Below are positions 34,459 to 46,764 of a stretch of DNA of 64,000 nt, in pieces. The translations under genes and the position numbers were made by a program. The number at the start of each line of letters is the position of its first letter. Position 1 is the first letter of the stretch. The notes under the pieces are model-generated. The model had not been told where the DNA came from and made no database searches. It was given only the letters and a program-made list of their open reading frames with translations. Source of the DNA: Voacanga thouarsii (Eukaryota; Streptophyta; Magnoliopsida; Gentianales; Apocynaceae); the NCBI GenBank assembly GCA_026120185.1, contig JANUWF010001188.1:1550001-1614000 (forward strand), written 5' to 3'.

Positions 34459-35634
34459 TCCAATACCAGCTTCAAATGTTCTGCATGATCCTCCAGGTTC
34501 TTGGAGTATATAAGTATGTCGTCGATAAAGACCACCACGAACTTATCTAAGTAGGGTTGGAAAACTCGATGCATCAAATCCATAAATACCGTTGTTGCAT
34601 TGGTTACTCTAAAAGGCACCACTATAAACTCGTAGTGACCATATTTTGTATTGAAGGCTGTCTTAGAAATATCCTCCTTCTTTATCCTTACTTGATAGTA
34701 TCCTTGCCTCAAATCCAGTTTGGAGTAACAACTGGATCCTTGCAACTGATCAAACTACTCGTCAATTAGCGGTAGAGGATATTTATTCTTGATGGTCAGG
34801 TTGTTCAAACCTCGGCAGTCGATACATAACCTTAAGGTCCCGTCCTTCTTCTTCACAAATAGTACTGGTGCTCTCCCAGAGTGACGTGCTAGGTCTGATA
34901 TAACCTTGCCTCATCAACTCTTCTAGCTACTCCTTTAATTCTTTTAGCTCTGCCGGTGCCATCCGATATGGAGTTCGGGACTTCGTTTCTACTCCTAGAA
35001 CAATATGAACAGTGAACTGAACTTCTCGGTTGGGAGGTAGAGAAGTGCGTTCCACAAGGAACACGTCGGGAAATTCTTTTACCACCTCAGTATCTTCGAG
35101 AGTGCACTGGTCCTTCAGCTTATTTATCACATAGGCCAAATATCCTTGACACCTTTGCTTCAACAACTTCCGGGCTTTTGCTCCGGCTGTCAAAAACTTC
35201 CAATCTCTTCTCTTGCCATTGAACTCCAACACATAGCATCTCGGTCTAATGAATTGAACCGACTTATTCTTACAGTCTACTCTAGCCCCATGCTTAGCTA
35301 GCCATTCCATTCCCAAAATCAAGTCGTAATCATCAATAGCTAAGACTATAAAATCTCTCTCCAAGCATTCTCTCCCCACTTCAATTTCACAATTTCACAT
35401 ATACCGATCCGCTTACACCATTTTCCCCAAAGGCATACTCACCAACAAAGTAAAAGGTAGTTCTACTCCATCCCAACCTAAATAATATACATAATTCTTG
35501 TTTAAATAGGAGTGGGTAGATCCAGGGTCTATCAATGCATTAACGGAATGACCTTGGATAGTAAACGTACCTTCCACCACCGTTGGATCAGCTCCAACCT
35601 CCTTTCGGTTAAGAGCGAAAACTTTTGCTTTCAC
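34459..35634 (-). pseudogene. pol: Chromovirus protease and RT N-terminus (broken)
   Basis: Minus strand. The protease active site reads ALIDPGSTHSYL at about 35515-35550, the D-P/S-G form seen in chromoviruses. A TAG/TAA region near 35400-35412 breaks the frame, and a second open stretch (35379-34927) holds GMEWLAKHGARVDC and the start of RT (YRMAPAELKELKE). The finger/palm region (34926-34750) is damaged by stops. Then [16 protein letters not shown] and [10 protein letters not shown] at about 34505-34529 appear: the YxDD box is FIDD. Cut at 34459 by the AngW LTR. Confidence 0.85.
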
Positions 35635-35789
35635 CTACGGCTTCTGTGTTCCACTCCCAGAAGCTCCCGTAGCATTGGCTTGATTGGCTCTCGCGATTTG
35701 AGCCGAGTTTTCTTGTCCGACTCGGAGGAGTTTAGGGTAGGCATTTTGCAGATGGTTCGGGTCTCCGCAGTGGTATCATTTCCACTCAA

Positions 35790-36755
35790 CTCCTCTGGAC
35801 TAGCAATTTTTCTCCATATGGCCCCTTTTTCTGCAGTGCCAGCATAGCAGAAGATTCTGCGCAGGACCAATCAGTGCTGTTCGAGCTTGCTTTCCCCGGT
35901 TCTGCCACTGCTGGTTGGCAGGGCGCTTGTTGGGTTGCTGCTTCTGGAAAGGTCTCGGCGGTTGTCTTGGTGGCCGAAAAGGTTTTGGTGCCATTCTGTT
36001 GCGATCCTCATTCTCATTTCAGGTAGGTATGTCCACGACCCCTGAATAGGTCGTTGGTGGAGAAGGTGCCAATGCCCTTCTTAACTTCTGTATTAACCCC
36101 TTAACAAACTGCCTCGTCTGGTTCTGTTCGGTATCCGTCAACCTTTTGCAGTATTTTGACATCTGAGTAAAATGTGCCGCATACTGTGCAACTGTCATAC
36201 CTCCCTGCTTCAAATTCTAGAACTTATCTTCCCTTTTCTTTACTATCCACTGAGAGATATATTCAGCTCTGAATGCTTCCACAAAATTAGCCTATGTCCA
36301 GTCTTGATCAATCATCTCCCAGTCATCTTGGACCTATTGCCACCATGCCCGAGCTAGACCCTTCAATCGGAATGCAGCAAACTTCACCGTTTGTTGCTCA
36401 GTGAAATGAAGCGTAGCGAAGATGTCCTCCATTTACTCTACCCACTGTTCTACCTTCTGATCTTGCTCAGCTTCTCCCAAGAAGATAGGAGGTTGAAATT
36501 TCAAGAACCTCTCCAAGGCTTCATCTTCCCCCTTTGGATTCCACCGCTCAGTTAGAGTTTGCAAAATTTCGGTCATTTTACTAAATGCTTGCCCCATCGT
36601 CATACTGACCGGTCCTTCTGACCCCATTTCCAAATCCTTTCATTCTCATCTCCCCGGTTGGGTGACGATATTTGAGTTGTCTCAAACTCCGGTGTCATAG
36701 GCTCTGCCTCTGGAACCCTTCTGTTAGATGTGGTTGTACGACGCTTGGGTGTCAT
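35790..36755 (-). pseudogene. gag: Chromovirus gag (broken)
   Basis: The minus-strand ATG at 36755 opens MTPKRRTTTSNRR. A frameshift before 36633 leads into a retrotransposon-gag region (FLKFQPPIFLGEAEQDQKVE-WVE-stop-MEDIFATLHF), then LKGLARAWW, and the stretch 36213-36019. A basic, Pro/Gln-rich linker (35994-35880) precedes an intact CX2CX4HX4C knuckle (CWHCRKRGHMEKNC, about 35800-35842). A decayed second knuckle-like stretch follows. Length and order match a Ty3/gypsy gag. At least three stops. Confidence 0.8.
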
Positions 36756-37030
36756 TTTAAACCATGCCCTAAATAATGAGTTTATGCATTAAAGTTTAAA
36801 ACATTTCAATTGAGCATGCATTCACATTCTTGTATAAGTAAAAGAAAATCAGATGCATATTTTTGTATAAAGAATTACATATAAATTTTTGTCAAGATTT
36901 AGAGTACTCCAGGTGCTCTTATTTGCATCAATTTGGGAATAAAGCAGTAAACATGAATAGAATCCTGAGCACAAAAGGTTTATTGAAAGCGGTAGATAAA
37001 ATGTCCCAAGCATAGCAGTACTTAGCCTTT

Positions 37031-37509
37031 CTAATCCTCATCAGAGTCTTCGAAGTCGGCATCATACAACCATCTCCCAGAATTTCTAGAGAAGTCTATC
37101 CTAGCCCCATTCACAAACCCAAAATTCATTGGCTCTTTCCCAGGTCTCCTAGAACTCTCTTTGGTTTCAACCTGGATGGGTGGGAGTACAAAGAAAGTTC
37201 TAGGTGGAGATTCATAGTCTATCTCTCCCGAGTCATCAATATTAACAATCAAGTCAATTATGGGACTAGGAGGGAGGGGAACATATTCCATATCAATTTC
37301 CTCGTCTTCACTGTCAGAAACCAAATCTATTACAGGTATTTGGGTGGCTCAATAATCTAGACCTCATCGTCACTGCTATCATCCAGGGTATAATTGGCTG
37401 AGGTGCAAGCTGCGGTGCAGGCTGAGGTACTGGTAGATCTTCTGGTGTGGATAGGGATAGGAGGATACCATTGCTGCCCTTTTCTTGTAGTTCTAATCAT
37501 TCTAACCAT
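37031..37509 (-). pseudogene. Chromovirus acidic leader ORF with SIM-like motifs
   Basis: The minus-strand ATG at 37509 begins MVRMIRTTRKGQQWYPP and runs about 50 codons to a TAG after DDSSDDEV (near 37357). A small frame change follows, after which the reading frame is open from about 37333 to 37031. It is strongly acidic and Pro-rich, about 158 codons in total. It contains VIDLVSDSEDEE (37298-37333), PIIDLIVNIDDS (about 37229-37267) and a third, interrupted acidic-hydrophobic patch (DDEV-stop-IIEPP). These look like SUMO-interacting motifs: a short hydrophobic strand beside Asp/Ser/Glu. It ends FEDSDED-stop about 275 nt before gag. I recognise no protein family. It could also be an acidic N-terminal extension of gag, but the intervening sequence has stops. 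Confidence 0.5.
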
Positions 37510-37589
37510 CCTACAGCATAAACAAGACAAGTTAGTCAAAAGATTTAACCTTAATAAAATAAAGCATATACTATCAATAATTGCCTAAA

Positions 37590-37607
37590 CATTACCTCTA
37601 TAGCACT
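37590..37607 (-). promoter_or_regulatory. Possible chromovirus primer binding site (weak)
   Basis: Minus-strand sequence next to the LTR end reads AGTGCTATAGAGGTAATG. It resembles the iMet complement TGGTATCAGAG only with a mismatch and a one-base gap, so the primer tRNA is uncertain. Confidence 0.3.
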
Positions 37608-40600
37608 TGTAATACCCCACTACCTGAGCCTATCAGGGCCAGGGATGTCGCGCCGTCCATAGGACAGGAGATCTTTATAACTAGGTCACATAAAATAAAA
37701 TAAAAGAAATACTTGAAAATTAAACTTATTACAACCCAATAATATATGAACAAATTGAAAAAAAAAATGTTTGTCTGCAATAATCTCTCAAAAGCAATAC
37801 ATAAGCAAAATAACAGAGAGTCTTCAAAATCATAGGCAACAATCTAGCTAATGACCTTCACAGTAGGATTGACCTAAAAACATGGTATAAATAGTGGTGA
37901 GATACAAAACTCAATAAGCCCGTGTGTGCCTTGAGTGTTTCAGATAAAATAGTTCATGTATGCAAGTTGCAAAAATTTCATAAGAGAATGTGCTAGCAAG
38001 TATTAAATAAATGTTAAAAATGAAAGTGGTGTTTTGCTTTCCAAACATACATGTGCACAATAAATACAACCACCTAAAGAGGTAGACATGGCACCACACA
38101 TTAGGCCCCATGACAATATAATAGCCAGAATGCCACACGTTGAGCATGTCGACATAAGGTAGGTGTACGGCTTACTAGGTGAGATACTCTTCCATCTCTA
38201 CAACCCAAACTTACCGGTTGTCCACTTCGAAAATGCACAGTCCATTTGACTGAAACTTGCTAGCTTGGACCGGTATGACCTACCGGACTGGCATCCTACC
38301 TGGGAAGGACTTACCCCTTTGAGGTGGCCATCTACGGAGAGACTTACCTTAACCCTTCAAAGACTAGTCCTATTAGTTTACTCTTATTGAGTACTCAGCG
38401 TTGTTTGTCCCACTTGGGAGAAAATTGATCATACAATGTTTTACTTGGAAGCAGCAATTAAGGGTTTCTAAAATTCTTGTCAAAGTTGAGTTTTAAAAAG
38501 AGTTTAGAGTTTTGTGCAAAACTGCTTGTTTAATTTTCAAATAATTTGCTTGACTGAAATAAAAAGGAAAACAGTCCTTAATTGTCTTTACAAATGAATG
38601 ATTATACGCATTGAATTTGGCTTGCCACAACAATTTTGATCTTCAAATGTCTCCATGTAAAAGCTTACCTAACCCTTGGCTCTTCTTGAACTCAAAAATC
38701 CTCCAAGGTCAACCTAACCCTACCTGTGGTAAACACAAGGCATAAGGATACATTCGAACTATACTCACCTTACATAAATAATTTCAAGCTCAACTAGTTA
38801 CAACCATGACTAACCATGAACTTAATGTACTAAGCTTGAAGGCAAGATGATAAAGGATTTTATAAAATAAATCTAGCTTGACAAGTAAAAAATAACTAGG
38901 GATTCTAAAATAATTACTACTAAGTTATAGGTTCAAATAATAAATTTTGAGTATTATTGTTAATAAATAAACTAGTGTTAAATATTGAATAATACTAAGT
39001 CCTCAATAATATTAGTAAATGGTAATATTTAAGTAGTATTATTATAAATAAATAAATAGTAAAATACATTTAATTTTTAATTAATAATTAATAGATAATA
39101 AATAATTAGCAATAAATAATAAAAGTAGTAATAAATGAATTATATTAAATTTTTAATTAATAAATAACAAATAAATTTTAGTATAAATAATATTTAGGAA
39201 TATAGGTAAAATTTTTACCTAGGGTCTATAAGGTCATTAATTAATTCTAATATTTTATTTATTATTATTACTTATATAAAAGATTTATTTATTATTATAT
39301 ATATTATTTTTAATAAGAGATTTTATTTATTTGATTAATAAAATATTAATATTTTAATTAATATTCTATTCCAAATCTTCCAAGGAATTTTGAATTTTAT
39401 AGAAAAATATAGTAGTAATTTTAATTAAAATAATTAAATTTGTTAATAAAAATAACCTAGAATTAACAAGAAAATAATCATGATTCTCCTATTGCTATAA
39501 AAGATTCATGAACACATTCTCCAACATCAAACAATAAACTAACCCATTCATGAACATACACTTGAACTAACACATACTATCACATGGCCGAATCCCTACT
39601 AGGCATAATTATCAATCAGGGCTTCAATAAAAAATAAGAACATAAGAGCCTAATCACCTTTAGTGTCATAATATCTAACATGCTTCAAACATCCATAAAA
39701 TTCATTAAGCATGATCATACATTGATTCAAAGGGAAAATCCATATAACTTAGTCATATACAACAATCCTTATGTCTTGACCCCAACCTCTTCATCCACAT
39801 GCATACACTCAATCCCCCATTCATATTCTATCTCCCTATCAACACCTAAGAGACATGATTTCAGAAATAAAAAGAAGGATTTAAGAATAAATACTTGATT
39901 GTCAATTATTTTGACGAAGACTAAAGAAGGTCCACGCGCGATTGAGAGTCTTGAGTAGTCCAAAGAAAAAAACAGCCATTGTTGTTGATCAACCATTTCG
40001 GCCGAGAGAGAGAGAGAGAGAGAGAGCATTAGTATGGTACATTGAAGATTGAATGAAAGAGGGTGAACAACAAGGTTGTTCTTGATTTTCCTTGATGATA
40101 TTCTTGAGACCTTCAAGAAAAAGCTGATTTTGATCCAATAGAAAATTCTTGTTTGCATGATTTCGTGTTATAATGACCAAAAATGAACACTAGGGACTAA
40201 GTAGGAGTAATCTGGAGTATTTGAGAGTGATTGGAGGTGTTTATGGTAGGTTTAGGCTTGAAGAAGTGTAGTGTGTGTTCTTGGTGTTCTTGGTGAAAAC
40301 TAAGAGAATTTGAGAGAAAAGCTGTTGACCGAATGGTTTGGATTCATTGGGAGTTTTGGTTTTCAGCTAGAAGGAGAGAGAATGATTAGATTTTATTTGA
40401 AATTCAAATGGAGAAAATTGTGGAGTTGTTTGAGGTAGGAGATTAGCATATAGTGTTTGATTAAGGGAGGCTTATTTGCTCTTCAATGGTGCCGGCTGGA
40501 CTGACCAAGTTTGGAGCAAAGGATGAAGGCTGTTCAGGCTTTATTGCTGGTTGAAATTTTATGTCCAACAGCAGAGAAAATTTTGGTTTGCTAGCTTGAT

Positions 40601-41295
40601 ACAAGAGTGATTTAATGAAGCAAAAATTGTGGAATTTTTTTGAAGTTCAAATATGTTTTGGATAGAGTGACCTTAGGAGGTTTTTGAGGTATGATTATGA
40701 AGTCCAAGTACTCAAGGTAAGTGTGGAGGTTAATGGTGTTCAATCCATGGCTGAACAAGGTCCAATTTGCAGAGGTTGGAAGGTGTTTTTTTGGCCTGGG
40801 CTTTGAGAAACAAAACTGAAATTCTTCTGGTTTCAAAGTTGTTCAAGAGCTTTGAATGGCAAGGTTTTTGGTGCAGAATTTCTACATTTCTTCAGCCCGA
40901 TTGGTAGCTGGATTTCTGGGGTATTTGAGGGTCCTTTAGGAGTTGTTATCCAGCTTTCTTTCTGGAGAAAAACAGAGGTTGCTTCGACTAAATTGATGAC
41001 AAAAGACAGCTTCAATTTCAGCTTAGAATGCAGTGAATTGTGCAGGAATTTTTTCTGGTTTTGTGCAGTTTGTGCAGTCCGAATTTTGCCCAGAATTTTC
41101 AGTCTTCAAGCTACATGAAATGACCATTTTTCTGGCAGAAAATGAGTAGGATTACCAGCTGAATTTTTTGAAAGTTGGACAGTCCAGAATTCTGGAAAAT
41201 TTCCATATTTTCTTCATCAAAACCATGAACAACTTGAAGATAGAATTGAAGGTTCTACCATAGTGATTTCTCCTTCTTGTGAACCCATCCTAGTT
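37608..41295 (-). mobile_element. Chromovirus 5' LTR (ChrX), outer end missing
   Basis: Begins TGTAATACCCCACTACC and aligns collinearly with 25944-29695. It stops at about 41295, so roughly 620 bp of its outer end, including the tRNA-like block, are gone. A GA microsatellite of about 23 bp sits at 40004-40026. Beyond 41295 the sequence is Sirevirus-like pol. Loss of the outer end also removed the right half of the target-site duplication. Confidence 0.9.
40004..40026. repeat. (GA)11 microsatellite in ChrX LTR
   Basis: Shortest of the five homologous GA/CT runs in the ChrX LTRs. Confidence 0.95.
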
Positions 41296-41532
41296 ATAGC
41301 TGTGGTGTCAAAATAAGACGGTATTTCATTGATAATTTTACTTTACTTTCAAATATAGAACCTGATTGCATTGATATGTCTTTGAGTGATGTCTTTTGGA
41401 TTCTGGCCAAGCAAGATGAATTGAATCAATTTGAAAGTAATCAAGTTTGAAAACTTGTTCCTAGACTACTTGATCATTCCGTGATTGGTACCAAGTGGGT
41501 TTTTAGAAACAAACTTGATGAGCATGGTATAG
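41296..41532 (+). pseudogene. pol: Sire-2 pol fragment, start of RT
   Basis: Aligns with SireV pol from about 16930 to 17165. The frame includes RRYFIDNFTLLSNIEP and, after a TGA (W lost), [14 protein letters not shown]. It ends at the TatY-1 target site TATAG (41528-41532) and resumes at 53461. The earlier part of the element (5' LTR, gag, protease, integrase) is absent; the left border is the broken ChrX LTR. Confidence 0.8.
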
Positions 41533-42832
41533 TGATGTTTGGGTATATAAAATCATCCATTTTAAATCCATCCCTTAATCAAGTTTTAATTAAAACATTA
41601 ATCCTAAAATATACATATGAGCAAGTATACTCATCGCAAGCATGGCACAGGGAATTAATGAGTATCGATCCTCAAAGGAATAAGTACACACTAATTACTT
41701 TTCTTTCATTGTTTAGCTGACCCAAATAGTGTAAGGAAAGAATAAAAAATAAAAAATAAAAGAAACATAGACAACTTAATGACGTAAGTTTATGTAATTT
41801 TGACAAGTATCCTAGAAAACATAACCTTGGATCACTTAATTAGTCAATATCACAATTAATTATCATCTTAGTCTCATGAAGGATTTAATATAGACCCACT
41901 TTGTTTGCAATCCGTAGAATCATTACCTTCTAGTTAAATTCGTGAACATATTTTGTCTCAACTAACTTATCCTAAAGATGCATTAAAATCAATCCTCATA
42001 TAAACCCATATTCTAGCAATGAATCCATATTCTAGCAATCATCAACCTTTGATTACCAATATTCTAAACAATTAACTCTTTTTTCAAGAAAGTTAAGAGA
42101 TAACAAATATGAAACTAATTAAGTGAAGCCATTGCTAACCTCTTTTTCAAGCAAGTTAATAACAAAACTCAATCAACCAACTTTGTAAGGAAAATAAGTA
42201 ATCAAATACCAAAAATAACAATCGATTGATCAAGTAGTTAAATTGATGCATAAATCATAAGTTCCAAAATATTGCTAAATTACAATGAAACATTGAAAAC
42301 ATTATTGTTAAAGAAAAAGAAAACAAAGGGAAAATAAAGCACTCATAGATAAACCTTTTTCTTCTTCTTTGAAGACCCCATTTGAACAATCCTCCTTAGC
42401 TTGGGTGAATTCCTCATTCAATGAGAAAATCAGAATTTCTACACTTTAATTCACCTCTTTTGGTTGTATCTCTCAAATCCTTGTTTTCTTTTATGCTTTT
42501 ATAGGCCTCTTGGATGCCTATTTCATGGTTGAGGAAGTCTTGGCCGAATAGGAATAGGAAAATACCAAAATCCTTGGAGCCCTAATTGTGAAACCCCACC
42601 TAAAACCAACCCTAGAGTAAGGGGGTCGAGAATGCATATCATATTATTTTGCATGAATATATATGTTTTTGAATGAATTTATGTGCTTTAGAATCATAGA
42701 TTACAGGTTTAAATGCTTAGTTATGCTTATTGAGTAGGAGGGGTAAAATGGTAATTTTGCTTGAGGTCAGAATAGGGAGATAACTTGAGGAGTAGATAAG
42801 AAAAATATGTGGGTGAAGAAATAAGAACAAGA

Positions 42833-42900
42833 GTTGTTGTGGTTTAGTGGTTAGAGCTTTGGAATTAATCTCTAAGGTCATCAGTTCAAATCCCATCATT
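42833..42900 (+). ncRNA. tRNA-like block in ChrX solo LTR
   Basis: A-box-like TGGTTTAGTGG at 42840-42850 and B-box-like AGTTCAAATCCC near 42883-42894. Collinear with 8926-8993. Not a functional tRNA gene. Confidence 0.45.
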
Positions 42901-44497
42901 TAAGTTTTATAATGATTATCTTCATTTAGTTTGAATTTTTGTTTTCTTGCATTCCATAAAAATAGGAATGTTGTCTTAGGGGAGACATGAAGAGAATGTC
43001 CTAATCTTATCCTCATGTCCTAAAAAGAATTCTAGAGGAATTCTTGTCCTATTTATTACCTCTAGCTTGTCCTAACATCTTTATAATTTAAATCCATTAA
43101 ATCTCTTCTCTTGAATTCCAAAAAAATTCTGGGATAATTTCTCCTCCTTGAATTTCGAAAATCAGCTTTGGGGGATAGGGAGTTGGCCGAAAATAGGAGG
43201 GTAAATGGGAAGGGTTCCAAGAGAAAATCAATCACCATGAAAGGACCTTCAAATCTACCTTCATGTTGTTCATACTTTAGTGGAAAGAAATCTGGAAATT
43301 TTCCAGAATTGTTGCAGACCCTTTCTTCGAAAATTCAGGCCATAATCCCATTCATTTACTACCAAGAAAATGGTCATTTCATGTGGCTTGGAAGCTGGAA
43401 AAACTGTGCAAATTTCGGACTGCACAAGACAGCACCAAACAAGAAAAAAATTCTGGGCATTTCGCAGCTTGCAATCAAGGAAATGAAGCTGTTTTTAGTT
43501 CATCTTCAAGCCAGCAAATCTCTTCTGTATTTGTCCAGAAATAAGGCTGAAAAAACAACCTTGGAAGACCCTCAAACACCCCAGAAGAACCTCTGAAAAT
43601 CAAGCTAAGGGTGTGCAAAATTCTACACCAAAAATTCTGCAATCTTCGAAAATCTTGAACAACTTGAAACCAGAATTTTCCAGCCTTGCTTCCTTCTAGC
43701 CTAAGGCCGGAAATCATCTTCAACCTCTGTAAAAATTGAACTTGCTCAGCTGTAGACTGAACACCATAAACCCCACTCTTACCTTGAGCATAAGGACTCC
43801 ATAGCTGCACCACAAAACACTCCTAAGATCACTCCATTCAAACTCTTTTGAACTTCAAATAATTTCAGCATTTTACTCCATTAAAATCACTCTTGCATTA
43901 GGCTAATTAACCAGAATTTCCTCTGCCTTCATGGACTGAATTTTGGCCAGCCTTGAGCAACATTAACCTTCAATCATTTTAGGAAAAAACTCCATGTTCA
44001 GCCGGCACCATTGGAAGACATAGAAACCTCTCTTGATCAAAACACCATAGCTAACCTCTTACCTTAAACATCTCCACTATTTCCTCCATTTAAATTTCAA
44101 AAAAATCTGATCATCCTCTCTCCTTGTTGCTGAAAACTGAAACCCTCATTCATTCCATACCATTCAGCCAGCCTTCTACCAAAATTCGTGCAGCATTCTT
44201 CTAAATTCTCTCCATTTTCACCTAGAACACCAAGAACACCAAGAACATACACTAACCTTCTTCAAGCCTAACCCTACTCTAAACACCTCCAATCACTCTC
44301 AAATACTCCAAATCACTTCCATTTAATCCCTAAACCTCATTTCTGGTATTTATAGCCCAAAATCTCGCAAACAAGAATTTTCAACCAGATCAAAATCAAC
44401 TTTTTCTTGAAGGTCTCAAGAACATCAACAAGGTAAAATAAGATCAACTTTCTTATTCATCTTCTTCCATTCAATTCTTAATACACCTTTCTAATGC

Positions 44498-44500
<3 letters not shown>

Positions 44501-44544
<44 letters not shown>
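44501..44544. repeat. (CT)22 microsatellite in ChrX LTR
   Basis: Perfect 44-bp run at the homologous LTR position. Confidence 0.95.
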
Positions 44545-44549
<5 letters not shown>

Positions 44550-46764
44550 CTCTAACCGAAATGGTTGATCAAACCATCAACCATGGATGTTGTTTTGTTG
44601 GACCATTCAAGACACTCCATCGCGCGTGGACCTTCTTTTGTCTTCATCAAAGTACTCGACAATCAAGTATTCATTCTTAAATCTCTCTTATTAAATTCTG
44701 AAATCATGTCTCTTAGGTGTTTATAGGGAGATGGAATATGATTGGGAGATTGAGTATATGCATAAAGGGATTGGGGTTAGGACATGATGATTGTTGTATA
44801 TGACTAAGATATATGTATTTCCCTTTCGAATCAATGTATGTTCTTCATACTTAATGAATTTTATGGATATTTGAAGCATGATTAGATATTATGACACCAA
44901 GCTGATTAGGCTTTTATGTTCTTATTTTTCCATGGAAACCATGATTGATGCTTATGCTTAGTAGGATTTTGGCCATGTGATGGTATGCGATAGTTCAAGT
45001 GTATGTTCATGAATGGAATGATTTAGTGTTTGATGATGGAGAATGTGATCATGAATCTTTTCTAGCACTAGGAAAATCATGATAAGAGATTATTTTCTTA
45101 TCAATTCTAGGTTATATTCATTAACAAAATTTATTACAAAAAAATTAGAATTACAACTATATTTTCCTTCAAAATTCGAAACACTAGGGGTTTGGATTGG
45201 AATATTTAATTAGACTATTAATATTTTTCTTAAACAGAAATTTAATAAAATTCATTTATTCTTAATTTTATTTATTACTAATTAATTATTATCTATTAAA
45301 AAATTAATTAATTTATTATTTATTTATAATAAAGCTATTTTTAAGTTATCATTTATTAAAATTAGTTAGGACTTAATATTATTTAAAATTCAAACCTTAG
45401 TTTATTTGTTATTAATATCACCCAAGAATTATTATTTGAGTCTATAATTTATTAGCAATTATTTTAGAACCCCTAGTTATTTTGACTTATCCAAGTAGCC
45501 CTATTTTATAAAATTCTTTAGCATCTAGCCCTAAAGCTTAGGACATTAAGGTCATGGCTAGTCATAGTTGTAACTAGTTGAGCTAAAAAATTATTTATGT
45601 AAGGCAGGTATAGCTCGAGTGTAACCTTATGTTTTATGTTTACCCTAGGCGGGGTTAGGTCAGCCTTGGGAAACAGTTGAGTTGAGCAAGCAAAGAATCA
45701 GGTAAGCTCCTGCATGGAGTTTTGTGAAGACCAAAAGTTATTGTGGCAAGCAAATGCATTGTTTATGGACATTTATTTGTAAAGGCAATTAAGGACTGTT
45801 TTCCTTTTTATTTCAGTCAAGCAAATCATTTGAAAATTGAACAAGCAATTTTACACAAATCTAAACTTTTTCTAAAACCCAACTTGACTAGACTTTTGGA
45901 AACCCTTAATTGCTATTTCCAAATAAAGCAAAGTTTGATCAATTTTCTCCCAAGTGGAACAATCAACGTTGAGTACTCAATAAGGGTAGACCACCAGGAC
46001 TAGTCTTTGAAGGGTTAGGGTAAGTCTCTCAGTAGGTGGCCACCTCTGAGGGGTGAGTCCTTCCTGGATAGGATGCCAGTCCGGTAGGTCATACCGGTCC
46101 GAGCTAGCAAGTTTCAGTCATGTGGACTGTGTGTTCCGAAGTGGACAACCGGTAAGTTTGGGTGTATAGATGGAGAAGTATCTCACCCGGTAGGCTGTAC
46201 ACCTACCTTTTGTCAGCTTGCACAAAGTGTGGCATTCTGACTGATATTTAGTCATGGGGCCCAACGTGTTGTAACCCATGGCTACCCATTTGAGTGGTTG
46301 TATTTATTGTGCACATGTATGGTTTGAAAAGTGAAACACCACTCTTTATTTTCAACATTTATTTATTGCTTGCCAGCACCTTTTTCTTATGAAACTTTTA
46401 CAACTTGCATTCATGAATTATTTTACCTGAAACACTCAAAGCACACACGGGCTTACTGAGATTTTTATCTCACCACCTTTTATACCATGTTTTTAGGAAG
46501 ATCCTGCTGTGGAGATCATTAGCTAGAATGTTGCCTGTGCTTGAAGACTCATGCTATTTACTATAAGTGTTGTTTGAGAGATTGTTGCAAACAATTTATT
46601 TTGGATTTGTGCCAGTATTTATCTTTTGGGTTGTAATAAAGTTAATTTTAAAGTCTTTTGTTCTATTTTATTTTCATGTAACCTAGTTATAAAGACCCCT
46701 TGTCCTTTAGACTGGGCGATATCCCCGGCCTTGTGGGGCCTAGGTAGTGTGGTGTTACACTAAT

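Larger units (their letters stand above)
42597..46759 (+). mobile_element. ChrX solo LTR in TatY-1 3' LTR (TSD CTAAT)
   Basis: Starts TGTGAAACCCC, ends GGTGTTACA; 4163 bp; flanked by CTAAT at 42592-42596 and 46760-46764. It contains the tRNA-like block (42833-42900), the CT microsatellite (44501-44544) and the AT-rich core. It lies inverted relative to the chromovirus 5' LTR 1.3 kb to its left. Its open frames (such as 43168-43596) have no recognisable product. Confidence 0.95.

Noticed and set aside
43168..43596. 142-residue plus-strand frame in a ChrX solo LTR
   Set aside because: Stops occur at the aligned positions in other ChrX copies; chance frame.
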